DNA from: Lepas anatifera
Taxonomy: Eukaryota > Arthropoda > Thecostraca > Lepadidae
DNA length: 64,000 nt
NCBI GenBank assembly: GCA_034440635.1
Contig: JAOTON010000897.1
Coordinates: forward strand, 2,232,001-2,296,000
Direction of reading: 5' to 3'
The translations under genes and the position numbers were made by a program. Under the pieces are notes generated by a model. That model worked only from the letters and a program-made list of their open reading frames with translations. It searched no databases and had not been told where the DNA came from. Position 1 is the stretch's first letter. The number at the start of each line of letters is the position of its first letter. Positions 22,408 to 34,030 of the stretch are shown here, one piece after another.

Positions 22408-22871
22408 AAACGTCATGTGAACACGTGTGCACAAACGCCAACTAACCCCTCTGATCTGCTGCCCTGCCCGTGAGTTGGCTCACTTACGTACAAACTTTGT
22501 TTGGCTTGACATGCAAGCGTTTGAAGTTGAAGCGTAACTTGACGTCCCAGCCGTGTTGCGTCGGCCGACCCCGGAGGGAGCCGGCCGCGACAGTATCGAC
22601 AGCCGTGTGGTCTCATACCGCCACATCCTAACAGAGATCAAGGGAACACGCGGCCGTATTGACCAGTCCACGTGCTTTTAAATGATTAAACGCATCAGTG
22701 TAGCGGTGGTAGCAATAATAATTATCCGAAGTCCACACGAAGTATGCTTGGTCTTTGCTGGAGAGGTCTGCACGCGACATTTTCTCAGGAGCATAGGGCT
22801 CGTTTGCTTGCTGCCAGTAATTACATAATCCCAAAGAAATGTCACGATGTCTTTTTTCGGTACCAATACCT
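22408..22871. other. No gene recognised
   Basis: Includes a GC-rich patch at 22540-22620 but no supported exon or element terminus. Confidence 0.35.
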
Positions 22872-23330
22872 TTAAAGGGAATGTGGCACCTCCATAACGT
22901 GATTTTAACTAAGATAACGAAGTTGTAAAGCATGCCGGGAAACCCGATACTCAATATATCATTTGTCTTGAAACTCAAAATTTCCGTGGAGAAAAGCTAA
23001 AAACCTACCTGAAATATACCCCAAATCTACCCCAGCCAGGCCACCACAGTTGTCAGCTGTTGATGTGACGACAGCGCTGACGTCACGGTGAGTAATCAAC
23101 CAATTTAAGCCCTTGAAGCCTATTGAATATGGTATTAGTTGCCAGATCATGACGTCACACACAGGCAGCGGTTTATTTTTCACCCTAGAGGAACATTTTA
23201 AAAATATAAATATTGAGCTTATTGTATATTTTTCAGAGAGATCATCCACGTTTTCCTGATTTTCAGCTAAAAATATCCCTATTACAAAAACACATTCCTG
23301 GATTCGACCAAAGTGCCACATTCCCTTTAA
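22872..23330. mobile_element. 451-bp TTAA-flanked MITE with AGGGAATGTGGCAC TIRs
   Basis: TTAA at 22872-22875 and 23327-23330 bracket AGGGAATGTGGCACC at the left and the complementary GTGCCACATTCCCT at the right. There is no coding capacity. TTAA duplications are made by piggyBac- and Kolobok-type transposases, and the superfamily here is inferred from that alone. A related end is present at 960-978. Confidence 0.85.
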
Positions 23331-23884
23331 CTTTTCATGCTTTGAGCACCAAACCATGAATTTTCACGCATTGATCATGCATTTTCGGACTCGGTCAGGA
23401 AGACGTGATGCCAATATGTTACTGAAGACGATAAATACTAATTTTTTAAATGGAAGGCGGGCATGATAACTGCGCCTCAGCCTCAGCCTTATGTTTGCAG
23501 TTAGGCGACACCGGAAACTACTTTAATTCCTTTATGTATGCTAGTGAAATGTTCAGCAGGACCTAGCGATCCAATAAGGTGGGAGTTTAATCATGCAATT
23601 TATACCTAGATCCCAATAACATACATGACATTCGAAATCAATGTTGAAACCAGCTGTAGAGTTGTGCAAATGAATGAGAGGGATTTTATATATAAAACCT
23701 TTTCAGTGATGTTCGTAGAGTTGCACAGGAACTCAACACCCAAACGTCAATGAGTTGGACGAACTGAGGTTCGGATTAAATCTTCAGGGCTGAGTCGACG
23801 CAATGGTGCTATCGTCTTCTTGCTTACACACGGGTATGCGACGTACGTACAAGCGGTTCTGTAGCGTGATAAAATCACCGTAAC
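23331..23884. other. No gene recognised
   Basis: AT-rich unique-looking spacer between two TTAA elements. Confidence 0.35.
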
Positions 23885-23976
23885 CTAACCCTCGCCCCGG
23901 TGGGGGTGTTTGAACTAACCCTCGCCCCGGCGGGGGGTGTTGAACTAACCCTCGCCCCGGTGGGGGGGTGTTTGAA
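23885..23976 (+). repeat. 30-bp tandem repeat, 3 units, made of a transposon end
   Basis: Units start at 23885, 23915 and 23945, each beginning CTAACCCTCGCCCCGG. Each carries its own TTAA-like tetranucleotide (CTAA). Confidence 0.9.
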
Positions 23977-24919
23977 CACCTCCTCTGGTTTTTCCGGTGG
24001 CATAAAAAACGGCGGCGCGAAGCGCCGCCGTACTTGGCAAAACTTTTTCTTGATCGATTCTGCAACTTTCTCCAAAAGTTTAAGTTTGGGTCATCTCAGG
24101 TCAGGTCACCAGTGCAGGTCAAGTGACCTTACCTCAAAAACTGTTTAAGGTGGCATAAGTAAGAAATGGGTGAATCTATCGGATTGTAACTTACAACACA
24201 TAATGATCCCACCGAGCTCTACAAAGAATATTCCGGGATTTTTCATATCGATGACCTAAGGTCAATTACGGACCATGACCTCTCCATTGGAAGTACATGG
24301 GAGAAACAGAAATTGGGCTATTAATACCTGCTGATAAAGCTGATAATACCTGCATATTCTCCAAATCAAAGTATCCTGAGCCCCTTGCCAGGTTCATTTT
24401 GTAATGTTTTACCTGTGACCTATGAGAGGTCATCTGGAGCTACTTAGGCAGTTTTCAGACTTAGGTTAATAACTTTGCATGAAATGATGATACAGCTTTT
24501 ATTTTTATACCATTGCGTTTGGATTGACATTGCAAGTCGATTGCTATGGATATTGATTATGCTAGGACACCTCAGGTCAGGTCATTTTTTGTGTTTTGAC
24601 TTAATATGGTCATGTTATACATCATTCGATTTGCCGTGACGAGAGGAAGCGAATGGTGCCTACAAAATGATTCTAACTTAAATTTGTCAGATGCTAGAAC
24701 CCAAAAACTTTGCTCAAAATACCAGCTTCTTTGACCTGTCATGACCTCAATATTGACCTGAGCCAAAAAGTGACGGATATAGTTTCTTCATGAATTTGTA
24801 GTGGCTATCCATCAGCTTCGCCTTTTTCGTTATCTCGCATGGGGCCAAGTTCGAGGGGGTGTTCAAACACCCCCAACCAGGGCGAATGTGGCTCGGAGAG
24901 CCTCCGGGACGCAGGTTAA
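23885..24919 (+). mobile_element. AGGTCA-rich TTAA-type element with a triplicated left end
   Basis: The left end CTAACCCTCGCCCCGG is present three times in tandem (23885, 23915, 23945; 30-bp units ending GTTTGAA). It is followed by the GGCGGCGCGAAGCGCCGCC palindrome and an interior rich in AGGTCA half-sites (CTCAGGTCAGGTCACC, GCAGGTCAAGTGACC). The right end has the inverted GGGGTGTTCAAACACCCCC block and stops at TTAA (24916-24919). The interior is shared with the elements at 14341, 35396, 53887 and 57729. No transposase is seen. Confidence 0.75.
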
Positions 24920-25521
24920 CATGATCAGTCTAAAAGCTCACCAGCAGTTCTTCATTTTTAGGCCCGGATCCATTATATAAGCCACTTGACTTGCATTGAT
25001 CAATTTGCATTCTATGTTTTGATCTTCAGGTCTATGTATATCTTTAGAATGTTTCACCACTGATTTCTTGAATAAATACAAACCTAGGCAAAGTATTTGA
25101 TTTCATTAAACTTTTTAGAAATCACAAATCATATCCACGCAATTCTGCTTCTACAAACATGAAGACGAAAGCCTTAAAAATGCTACAGAATTTAGGCATA
25201 CAAAGTTGTGAATGCGTTGGAGTTTTCTGTTCTTTTCCAAAAGCCCCACTTGTTAACCTGATTCAGATGTACGGCTTCCCTGTCCCAGTGTAGGGGCCAG
25301 CACAATAGCTACTGCCAGTAATGTTAAACTTTTTGAACACTTCATGATTATGTCACGGTGCTGGTTCCAATTTGATTGGCTCAAAAATGTCTGGAGTTTT
25401 GTCTTCGGTGTAGATAGCCTGGATAATAACAAATTGATTGAAGAAAGTATCGGGTTGAACCATCATAAGCTGTTCATCGATTATAAATATTTTTTCCTAC
25501 ACCTCTAAATATTTTTAAGTG

Positions 25522-25567
25522 TAGAGTTCTATAATGAGATAGAGTTCTATAATGAGTATAGAGTTCT
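25522..25567 (+). repeat. 18-19-bp tandem repeat, about 2.5 units
   Basis: TAGAGTTCTATAATGAGA is repeated two and a half times. Confidence 0.85.
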
Positions 25568-26504
25568 CTTCTTTACCACATCCGCTACTCCGGAAATCTG
25601 CAGAACAAGTTAGAAAAGGGCGTCACGATCACTTATGGTGTTCAGTGAATTCATTTTGTGAGGCATATAATTTCAAAGTATTCGTTTGCACTTCAGCAAC
25701 AAATTGTGGCTTGGAATGATAAAAACCGTTTAATATGAAGTTGCTGAAAGTGGGGAAATTGGAAATTCAGAACAAGCATCTCTATTGAAAGGTGTTCTTT
25801 GGGAGCTCCACTATTTTTGGCACTGCACTGGTTTGCGTTTTATTGTCACCTTTTAAAACATTTCGTGCTAACGTCAGCCATCTAATCCCTATCAAATGAA
25901 ACAAGCAATAAGGTGAAAGACGTGAGCACTTTTAATTACACCAATTATGCGAAGTAAAGCTGAAATAGCTGCAGATTTGTGAGGCGGCCTAAGATAACGA
26001 AGTCTCGACACGCGTCCCCGCCCCTGCGCCGTCGCGCTCTGCACTCAGCACACCTGACCCGAGAGCCCGTCCGACAGTTCTAGTCATCGTGGCCTCCACC
26101 CATACCTGGGCTGTATACTTGGACCCCCAACAGCCACACGGAATACAAAGTCTAAATTTATATTTAAGATTGATTATTATGGATGAAATAGCCAAAAGTT
26201 TCACGGGCAGCACCAGTGACTAAAAGAATGGCACAAGTTATATTGATATGGGACACTTGGAAATACTATCAACGTTGAAACCATATTGTCAACAGCCGCA
26301 ATTCCGATTAATAATCGGAATCATAATCAGAATTGCGAATCAGACTCATAATCCAAATTGCGATTGTTAGTAATATGACTTAATCAGAATGACCAATCAG
26401 AATCGGAATTAGAATTGCGATCGTTCATAACACGGTTTGACATTTGATCGTTTCTAGTATTTGCAGGTATCCCATGTCAATGTAACATGTGTCAACCTTT
26501 TAGC

Positions 26505-26600
26505 CTCTGAAGAACAGGCTCTGTTCTTGAAACATTTCGCTGTTTTATCTATAATAATCAATCTTCGGTATAAGCCTAAATTTCATATTCTGTTTAGCAG
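26505..26600 (+). mobile_element. Probable PLE 3' tail fragment
   Basis: CTGAAGAACAGGCTCTGTTC followed by TTGAAACATTTCGCTG has the layout of a PLE terminal hammerhead-like segment: CTGAAGA, a self-pairing GAACAG/CTGTTC hairpin, then GAAAC. The following TATAATAATCAATCTT recurs in reverse complement at about 26146-26190, so two PLE-like ends face each other here. Confidence 0.4.
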
Positions 26601-26696
26601 TTTATGGTTCAACCATGTTGTCCGAATCCTCACGCTGGTCCTATACTTGGAAAACTGGGTCGGTGACCAAGTCACCAACCCAAATACTGGAAAGCT

Positions 26697-26745
26697 GGGT
26701 TGGTGACCAGTATCTCAGCCAGGGTTGGTGACCAGTATCTCAGCC
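26697..26745 (+). repeat. 25-bp tandem duplication
   Basis: GGGTTGGTGACCAGTATCTC plus AGCC occurs twice in tandem. Confidence 0.85.
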
Positions 26746-28274
26746 GCTTCTGTCTGCACGATTCTTCTTTTGAGAAGCTAGGGATTCGTCCCTTTTGTCG
26801 CGACAATTAACTGGAGTGATGAGGTAGTGGTTGTAGGTATCAAAATGTAAATTGTAACTTGCATCAGTGATTGAACATTCAGAAATTTTACAATCAATTC
26901 CTAGCAGATATGCGAATACAATGTATATTTCGTTACGAACCATTCCTTTTTCAGCATGAAAGTTCATTTCGTTATGGAATAGCCTTTCTTCAATCGATTA
27001 CTCCATAACAAAATGATATACCATGGACCTCAAAGCGACAGGTTGTCATCTAACGAACATGAAAGTTCATGTTGATAGCCTTTGATATTTCAAACCACTG
27101 AGCATATGCTAGAAACGTATATTTTTAGCTTTATAATTACAGTGCCATCCATCCCTTCACTTGCTCCATTTTTAACCGAAGTGTAAATTTATGTGCAAAG
27201 TGTATGTCACTATGTCTGTACATACTTTACCTCGCCAAACGTAGTCGTTTCCTGTCCCATTTCCCCGTCGGCTGCACCTGAATACAATATGCAAATGGCT
27301 GATGGTATCGCGCAGGCACCAGATGCTACGCCTGGTTCGCAGCTTTAACTGGGCCGTGAACATGTGCCCAGATTGCATCCAATCCCGGCTGCGACCACTG
27401 AAAATGCTGTATCGCCCATGAATTTCCGCAGTCGAATACCTTACAAGTCTGGCCTGGCTAGCCGTCGGTGAGACCGCCGGCCTATAACCATAGCGGGAGG
27501 TTCGAGCGACTGCATAGTCAGCTGCTTGGGCTCGTCACGCGCTCTCGCGTGCCGCGGCAATAAAGAGCAATGCAGACACTGAAAACTATACATTACTGTA
27601 TTTTATTCTATCTGGAAAGGATTTGGGTTTCAAGGCCTCGCCCAGTGAAATCCAGCTTCCGATCATTTTCGCCAAATATGGGACAGAGAACGATGTTAAA
27701 TACAACTATTCAATCGTATTCACGACCTAAAGTGATTCATTTAAGGGACCCTTTCATGCCGGTGAATGCACCGTCATCACTCTGGGTGTCGATCATAAGC
27801 TCTATTCAACGTCAGGGCGGCGCTCCACACACGTGTGCACAACACAATCAAGTCGATTAGCGTCGCTGAGCAGAAACTACTATGGCTGTAACGGAGAGCT
27901 CAGGCGGCCCAGCGGGGCTGTCAAACAACCGGGAGTTCTGGGAGCGGAGTTTGAAAACAACTGGCGCCGCGCCGTCGATGCTGTAGTGCCCAGTCACGGC
28001 GGCATTTATGCACCACCAATCGCTGTTGTGACGTTGTGATGCTATTGTTGAATCATATGAAGCACCACTGCCATCGCTGATTGATGGTGATTGTTTTTGT
28101 TGACTTCATTAATAGGAATATAGCAGCTTGATGAAATCACAAACAGGAATGGTTTTGTGTATTTTTTTCGAAAATAATGAAATTAGTAATATTTGCACTG
28201 AAAAAGGTCAGTAGGCTCCACATTTCGTATTTTCCATTTTCCTTTCTAAGAGGGACGTTAAGAGGTCACTGTTT

Positions 28275-28479
28275 CGATAGGCGTAATAATAATTTTTAGG
28301 GCTTATCGGCGCACCAACTGCCAGGATCATATGGCGTCGCCAACTCTCCCTGTTGGAAGGGTTTCTCGGGAGCCAGCTTGCTCCTTGTTCAGGGAAGCCT
28401 CCGGGCCTTCAACCCGGGTCGGGTGCGTGGAAGCCAGCTACGCTGACCACTCCACTACCGCGCCCCCTCCGATAGGCGT
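28275..28479 (-). mobile_element. tRNA-derived SINE (family B), minus-strand copy
   Basis: CGATAGGCGT is repeated at 28275-28284 and 28470-28479. The insert 28285-28469 is the reverse complement of the family at 6760-6938, with a Pol III-type head at the right (GGGGGCGCGGTAGTGGAGTG on the minus strand), GGCTTATCGGCG and an ATT tail at the left. Confidence 0.85.
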
Positions 28480-29278
28480 GCAGTCATAATTAGGGAGCCG
28501 AAATAAAACAAACTCTGTTGCCACAGAAATCACATTCATGAACGCAATCGTATGTATATGCTACAGGCGGGGTAAAGAATTAGGCATTCTGTAGATTGCC
28601 TTGGCATCTTGCAGATGCCTTGGCAATCTACAGGACGCATGGGCATTCTGCAGACTGCCCAAGCGTCTAACCATGCTGCAGACTGCCAAAGCGTCTGGGC
28701 ATTCTGAATAATTCCCGGAAATTTTTCAGAACGCCTAAATTTTTAGGCATTCCTTAGCTGCCCAGCCCCCTTTGCTCAGCTCAGTATCCTACAAACCCAA
28801 TGCAATGTTTAAATAACACTTGGAACTCCCGCATGCTCTTTCTTCCTTTCCCCAAAGCAATTGACAGGGAACTAACTTAAATATAACTGAAGTCTGAATA
28901 CAATGGCAAATTGAATGGGTTTGATGGGAACAGTCTCGGGAAGTCACCCCAATTGAACCATGTAGTAAAAAGTTGAACATGCTCGGAGATGCTCTAATGA
29001 ATGTGAACGAGTGATGTGAAAAGTTTTTCAAGGATTTTTTTACGCGTCCAGTGGAAGGAATCGAACCTATCCGTTTCCCACCTATATTGAACATCCCAAT
29101 GACAGAGCCAGGACAGTTTGGATGTCCACGCTCAATTGGTGAACTTTTGGAAACAGAATTATATAAATACAAAAATATCAAAAAATTTATATCCCATAAC
29201 TGATGATGCCCACTTCAGTTCATTACAGCCAACCTTGAACTCCCTAGATCTTCTAACCTTCACCATAGACGGATCCAG
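28480..29278. other. No gene; short palindromic GCATTCTGCAG series
   Basis: From 28575 to 28760 the motif GGCATTCTGCAGA and its complement TCTGCAGAnTGCC recur about eight times in alternating orientation. A tRNA-like B box (GGTTCGATTCC, minus strand) lies near 29055, possibly a SINE head, but pairing of the arms is poor. The 130-codon minus frame at 28789-29181 has no domain. Confidence 0.4.
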
Positions 29279-29320
29279 GATGTATTAGATGTATTAGATA
29301 TATTAGATGTATTAGATTTA
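29279..29320 (-). repeat. LINE 3' terminal microsatellite (TAATACATC)4
   Basis: Four 9-bp units, one with a C-to-T-type variant (TAATATATC), directly after the LINE 3' UTR. Confidence 0.85.
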
Positions 29321-29443
29321 GCGGGTCTTTATAAGGCACACCTTGGTGCCTGGCTTACCCGATCTAGTCTGACTCATGTACAAACATTGTCATATGTACC
29401 GCAATATTATCGCAAATTTTCTTCGCTTTCAATGCACAACCTT

Positions 29444-30430
29444 TTATCGCGGGGCTTCGTATAGAATGTCCGACCAGTATTCGTCAAGAGAATTCTTGAA
29501 GGTGTTGATACTGTCAGATTCTACAACGTGGGCTGGAAGGCGGTTCCAGTCCTTTAGTGCACGAACAGCAATATAATTTTTCCGTGATCTGCTTATGGCA
29601 TCAGGTATGAAAACTTTGAATCGATGACCTCGCGTGGCGGTGAATGGTGGCTCCTGAAACAGCTCTTCTCTCCGGATTCCAGTTTGTCCCTGCATGATCT
29701 TGAAGATAATCAGCATATCCCCTCGTTTACGGCGATACGCTAGGGATGGAAGATGAAGCTGCTGCAGCCTTTCCTCATAGTCTAGATGTTGAAGTTCTGG
29801 GACCAATCTGGTTGCCCTCCTCTGAACTCTCTCTACTAGTAATTGGTCGGCCTTGTTAAATGGTCCCCATATCTCGTTCCCATACTCGAGATGGGGCCTT
29901 ACAAGAGCTTTGTAGAGGAGGGGTAAAGTTGCCTTATCAAGATGGATGAAGTTCCTTTTAATTGTACCAAGGACTTGGTTAGCTCGTGTAACAGCGTTTG
30001 TGGCCTGCTTTCGAAATTTGAGCTCCTCGTCTATAAATACACCCAAGTCCTTTTCGACATGCACTTGCGCAAGTTCTACTCCATTCAAAGTGTATGAGCT
30101 TCGATGATTATGTGGCCCGATGTGAAGAATGCTGCACTTGCTAGCGTTGAAAGGTAGCATCCAATCGTGTGACCATATCTCCAGCTTCTTCAAGTCATCT
30201 TGGAAAATAGAGCCATCGTCTTCCGTTGAAACTTTTCGGTAGACTTTGGCATCATCCGCAAACAGCTTTATACTGCTGGTCAGTCCATCTGGCAGGTCAT
30301 TCACGAAGAGAACGAAGAGGACTGGCCCTAAGACTGACCCCTGGGGGATCCCGCTGGTGACAGGGGACCAGCTAGACACGGTCCCTCTCACCCTAAACCC
30401 TTTGGTGTCTGCCAGATAGAAACGAGTCAA
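29444..30430 (-). pseudogene. LINE ORF2 C-terminal part: RT catalytic core and C-terminal domain
   Basis: A 328-codon frame overlapping the previous one by 38 bp in another phase. It continues the RT with GIPQGSVLGP (27-36) and the catalytic FADD box (57-60), then thumb and connection. The C-terminal domain, typical of CR1/L2 LINEs, has HLEYGNEIWGPF, VERVQRRATRLVPEL, RLQQLHLPSLAYRRKRGDML and, near the end, SITTF-like SINTFKNSLDEYW. The stop at 29444-29446 appears to be the natural terminus. The first residues up to about 13 are out-of-phase readings upstream of the frameshift. Confidence 0.88.
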
Positions 30431-32288
30431 TCCACCTCAGAATAGTCCCAGTTATTCCATAGGCTACAAGTTTGGCAACAAGCCTCCTGTGCGGCACCGA
30501 GACGAAAGCTTTCGCAAAATCCAAGTATGCCACATCGACAGGGTATCCATTTTCGATGTCTTTTGTCCATCCATCTAAAGCAGAGAGGAGTTGGCTGGAA
30601 CACGAGCGTTTAGGGACAAAACCATGCTGGGCGTATGTTAACTGACCAGTGTCTTGCATATGCTCCAGGAGTCTATCTCGGATCAGGGATTCCATGACTT
30701 TGGAGGGCACAGAGGTCAAGCTGACTGGTCGGTAGTTTGAAGGGTTACTTTTGCTTCCTTTCCTTTTGTAGATTGGTACTACCTCTGCCAGTTTCCAGTC
30801 TGCAGGAAGAATGCCACTCTCAAACGATCTCTGAAATATGGCGCAGAGAGGCACACAAAGAAGTTGGGATAGTTCCTTCAGCACCCTAAGGTGTATGCCA
30901 TCCGGTCCTGGTGATGATGTTGGCTTCAGTGATATCAATTTTTGCTCAACTTTTGCAGGTGTAATCTCAAGATCCTCGATGGTACGCCTTATAGGATTCT
31001 GTTGACCAAGTGGGATGGGAATGGACCCATCATCAACAGTGAAAACGCTGGAAAAAAATGCCGAGAGGATCTCTGCCTTTTCCTGGTCGACGCTGGTGAG
31101 GGTACCGTCATTTCTTTCCAGGTTTTCTATCTTGTCACGAGTCTTAGTTTGGGACTGTATATAAGCCCAGAACATTTTTGGTTGCTGCTTGGCTTTTTCT
31201 GCTATTTTCATCTGGTAGCCCTTTCGCAGTCGCCGAGTGAGTCTTCTTAAGTCGTTTCTTCTCCTTTTGTATGCTACCCAACATCTTTCTTTCTCCAAGA
31301 TTGAATTTGCTGACTTGACTTTTTTCAGGGAATTATGTTTTTGCTTAATAATTCGCATTGCCTGCCTGGTAACGTATTGTTGACGCTTTTTCTTCTGAGG
31401 ATTATGAAGAGGTATGCATTGTTGCATAAGCGCCTGAACTTGTCTACAGAAGTAATTATACTCATCTTCCAGCGTTGGTAGGTTGGTGGACCAGTCGATT
31501 GCCCTAGCTAGAGTTTTCATTGAATTGTAATCCCCTCTGTAGATGGCCAGTTTGGGTGGACCAATAGGTGTTGGCTTCGGAGTACAGTTTAATTTGATTA
31601 GAAGGCAAAGATGGTCACTTTTTCCAAGTCCTGGTGAGTACTTGATGCTTCTGACAAGATTTTCGTCCAAAGAAAAAACCAAGTTCAAAATATTTGGAGT
31701 ATTTTCAAGCTGGTACCTGGTAGGCTCAGTCACATGCTGAACCAGAAAGCAGTCTCTAGTCAGCTCCAAAAAGCTGTGGGAGAAATGATTTGGTGAATCC
31801 ATAGACATTCCCGTTTCCCAATTGATCCCTGGCAGGTTGAAGTCACCCAGAACTAGGATATTCTGGGGCTTGGCTTCAATCATCTTTGTCATCAGTTTAC
31901 AGAGGCCTGTATTGCTTGGAGCAAGGCTGTTTGGGCTCCTGTAGATGCCTCCAATGACCAGAGCTTCTCCATTTTTGAGCTGAACCTCTATCCAGACATG
32001 ATCCAAATAGTTATCAACTTCGATTGAGACCTGGTGACAGAGCATTTCAGTCCTCACATAAATTCCGACGCCACGCATACCACTGGATCCTAATATTGTT
32101 GACTGTGGGTCAAAACTTAAATACATTGAATAGTTAGGAACCTCAAAAACTGCAGGAGCAATGGGCAGCACCTGTGCCTTTGGGATCATTTCAGTTATAA
32201 CTATAATATCAGCCTGAAGTCCGGAGAATCGAAGGCACAGCTCATCTCTCTTATTAGGGAACTGATCAGCGTTAGTATATAATACCAA
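30393..32288 (-). pseudogene. LINE ORF2 N-terminal part: APE endonuclease and RT palm
   Basis: A 631-codon frame. Endonuclease motifs are in order: Asn6 (YTNADQFPNK), Glu33 (VITE), YRSPN 116-120, GDFN 148-151 and SDH 224-226, so every catalytic block of an APE endonuclease is present. A basic connector follows (about 300-360). RT motifs start at SPGPDGIH (459-466), then NYRPVSL (518-524), QHGF (554-557) and LDFAKAFVSVPH (589-600). In the last, the second Asp of the usual AFD is Val. The frame then meets a stop just after GRHQRV because of one extra T near 30396-30400. Function in intact relatives is target-primed reverse transcription. The N-terminus shown may not be the true start because the Asn motif sits almost at residue 1. 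Confidence 0.88.
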
Positions 32289-32390
32289 CAGGTCCTTGGA
32301 ACAAATGTGTCAATCATGGCTTCTCTCAGAGCTGGCACAAGGATGTAAATAAAGGGGCTGAAATTGCCAAACCCTGACCCAATCACGGAT

Positions 32391-32820
32391 TGGCGCTCGA
32401 AAATCGTTTGCCCTGTCCCCTGAAATTTCTTTGGAATCTTTAACAGCTTCTTTGATAAAAACTGCTAGACATAACTTGTTTCACTAAGGATGTCTGTAAA
32501 CTGTAAGGATATCATTAGAATAATTTCTAAAGTAAGAATACTTGCCTCGACACCTGCTGATAAATTTTCAATAACGTATCATCCCTGTCGTTCTTAATCT
32601 TGGAGAAGCTAAGTTAAACTTACCTCCTGGCAGAAAAAATGCATTACTATGCAACCCTTTGACATCAATAGTTCATCATTTTTTATTTTAGCTTACCGCG
32701 TAGGCCTTGCACTTTTATAAGCATGAAATTGGTTATACAGAAAGTATTTACAAAGCAGTGCCCAAAATCAGGGACCACTAACAATGAGAAATTGAGAACT
32801 ACTAAAACGGCCGATGGGAC
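32391..32820. other. Spacer between LINE and hAT element
   Basis: AT-rich, no recognisable gene. The minus frame 32683-33144 crosses the hAT terminus and is a chance frame. Confidence 0.4.
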
Positions 32821-33848
32821 CTCTACATTAGGGTGCCTCATTTTGCACCGACCATGCAAATTTTTGGGTGGCGGTGATTTTTCCCATTGTTTGAGACCTC
32901 CTAAATCCAATGGTACCAAAATTATACAAGTTAAAAAATTTCTAGGGGTCGCGGATTGGATTTGAAATTCTGAATTTGTAAGAAATGGTGAAAAAGCCTG
33001 TTTTGACGCCACAGAAATATAGCTTTTCTGTTCAACGCCAAGAAACCGAAATCCACCAGTCGTTTGCCATAACTCCTGTTTATTTGGAACGTATTTGGTT
33101 GAATTTAGAAGCCAGATTACTCTTAATATTAAGTTAACCATCATATTTTAGCAAAATTTTGCCATTTGCATGCCTATTTCGATGTGTATTTTAGTTAATA
33201 CGCACTCTGTGTACCATCCAAGGTAAGTGAGTTACTTCGGCCACGTGAGGAGCATTTATAACACTTTGGTTGGTAAAAATGGCAAAGACTGTGTCAAGAA
33301 TGGATGTTCATAAGGCTAAACCAATAAAGAATGTCTAAGATTCGCTCACATGTTTTATCCCGAACATGAACTATACCATCCTTAGATTCTGCCTCAATAA
33401 GCCCCATTCCACCGCACCATATTACTAAGTACCTTTCCAATATGTACGCTTTGTTTAAAAATAAACGTTTATGAATAATTAAGCAATAATAATTAATTAT
33501 TTAATAATAATGTTAATTAGTTAATAATAATTAGCAATAAGACTCACGGCTACAATATCACAATTGTCGGAAGATCAGGTTACTAATTGATAATCGAAGT
33601 GATCTTCCACGGATCTTTTGTCTTATTCCTGTGAGAATCTCTTATAGTTTTTGTTCAGCTCAATCACAGCTTAAGGTATGGAAACAGATGAAAATGACCC
33701 TGGCCAGTCAACAAATACGGGCAAATTTACGGCGACTTGATCCACATCCCGCGTCTATCCGTAGCCAGCCTTCCTCCTCAATTACAGGGGCCAAGTTTCC
33801 AACGTCATAAAAAATTATTAAGTATTTCTTTCACGTGGCTCATGATTG

Positions 33849-33989
33849 TGATGACAGACAAGAGACCTACGAAAAGGCTGTAGCAAACGCCCTCTCATTC
33901 TGGAACATGATTAGAATAAACACCGTCAGTGAGCGGAGCTGCCGGTATAGACTAGAAAAACTGCGGGAAGAGTGACAGAAACTCTTAAA
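33849..33989 (+). pseudogene. Coding remnant in left arm (FWNMIRI...RLEKL)
   Basis: An open stretch reads DRQETYEKAVANALSFWNMI, then RINTVSERSCRYRLEKLREE, a stop, and QKLLKR. The right arm carries the same segment inverted with about 75% residue identity, and the substitutions are largely conservative. This suggests both derive from a once-coding domain of about 45 residues that is helical and charged, with a conserved Trp. It resembles, from memory, a helical segment found in uncharacterised invertebrate transposon-associated proteins. I cannot confirm the family. Confidence 0.5.
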
Positions 33990-34030
33990 AAGGCCGGAGC
34001 GAACCATGTCAGAGGAATGTATACAAATTT

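Larger units (their letters stand above)
24920..28274. other. AT-rich DNA without firm genes
   Basis: Holds only small repeats and weak signals. These are a TAGAGTTCTATAATGAGA tandem (25522-25567), AATCAGAATTGCGA-like degenerate repeats (26290-26435), a 25-bp duplication GGGTTGGTGACCAGTATCTC (26697-26745), a PLE-tail-like segment (26505-26600) and a GC-rich 120 bp at 27890-28010. An acceptor- and donor-flanked 47-bp block on the minus strand near 27230-27280 could be a tiny exon but has no recognisable peptide. Confidence 0.35.
29279..32390 (-). mobile_element. CR1/L2-type LINE, near full length, one frameshift
   Basis: A minus-strand non-LTR retrotransposon. From the 5' side it has an APE-type endonuclease, a reverse transcriptase, a C-terminal domain, a 3' UTR of about 165 bp, and a 3' terminal microsatellite of four TAATACATC-like 9-mers (29279-29320 on the + strand). 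Termination in short tandem repeats rather than poly(A) is characteristic of CR1/L2-group LINEs. The body is split into two long frames (32288-30393 and 30430-29444) by a single extra base. The 5' boundary near 32390 is approximate and I found no target-site duplication. No ORF1 (RNA-binding protein) is present, so the copy is 5' truncated or belongs to a lineage where it lies upstream. Confidence 0.88.

Noticed and set aside
29030..29130. tRNA gene on the minus strand (GGTTCGATTCC)
   Set aside because: T-stem and acceptor pairing fail at several positions. At best a SINE head.
32683..33144. 153-codon minus-strand gene with GLKQWEK
   Set aside because: It runs through the hAT terminus and is mirrored in the other arm, so it reflects the repeat, not a host gene.
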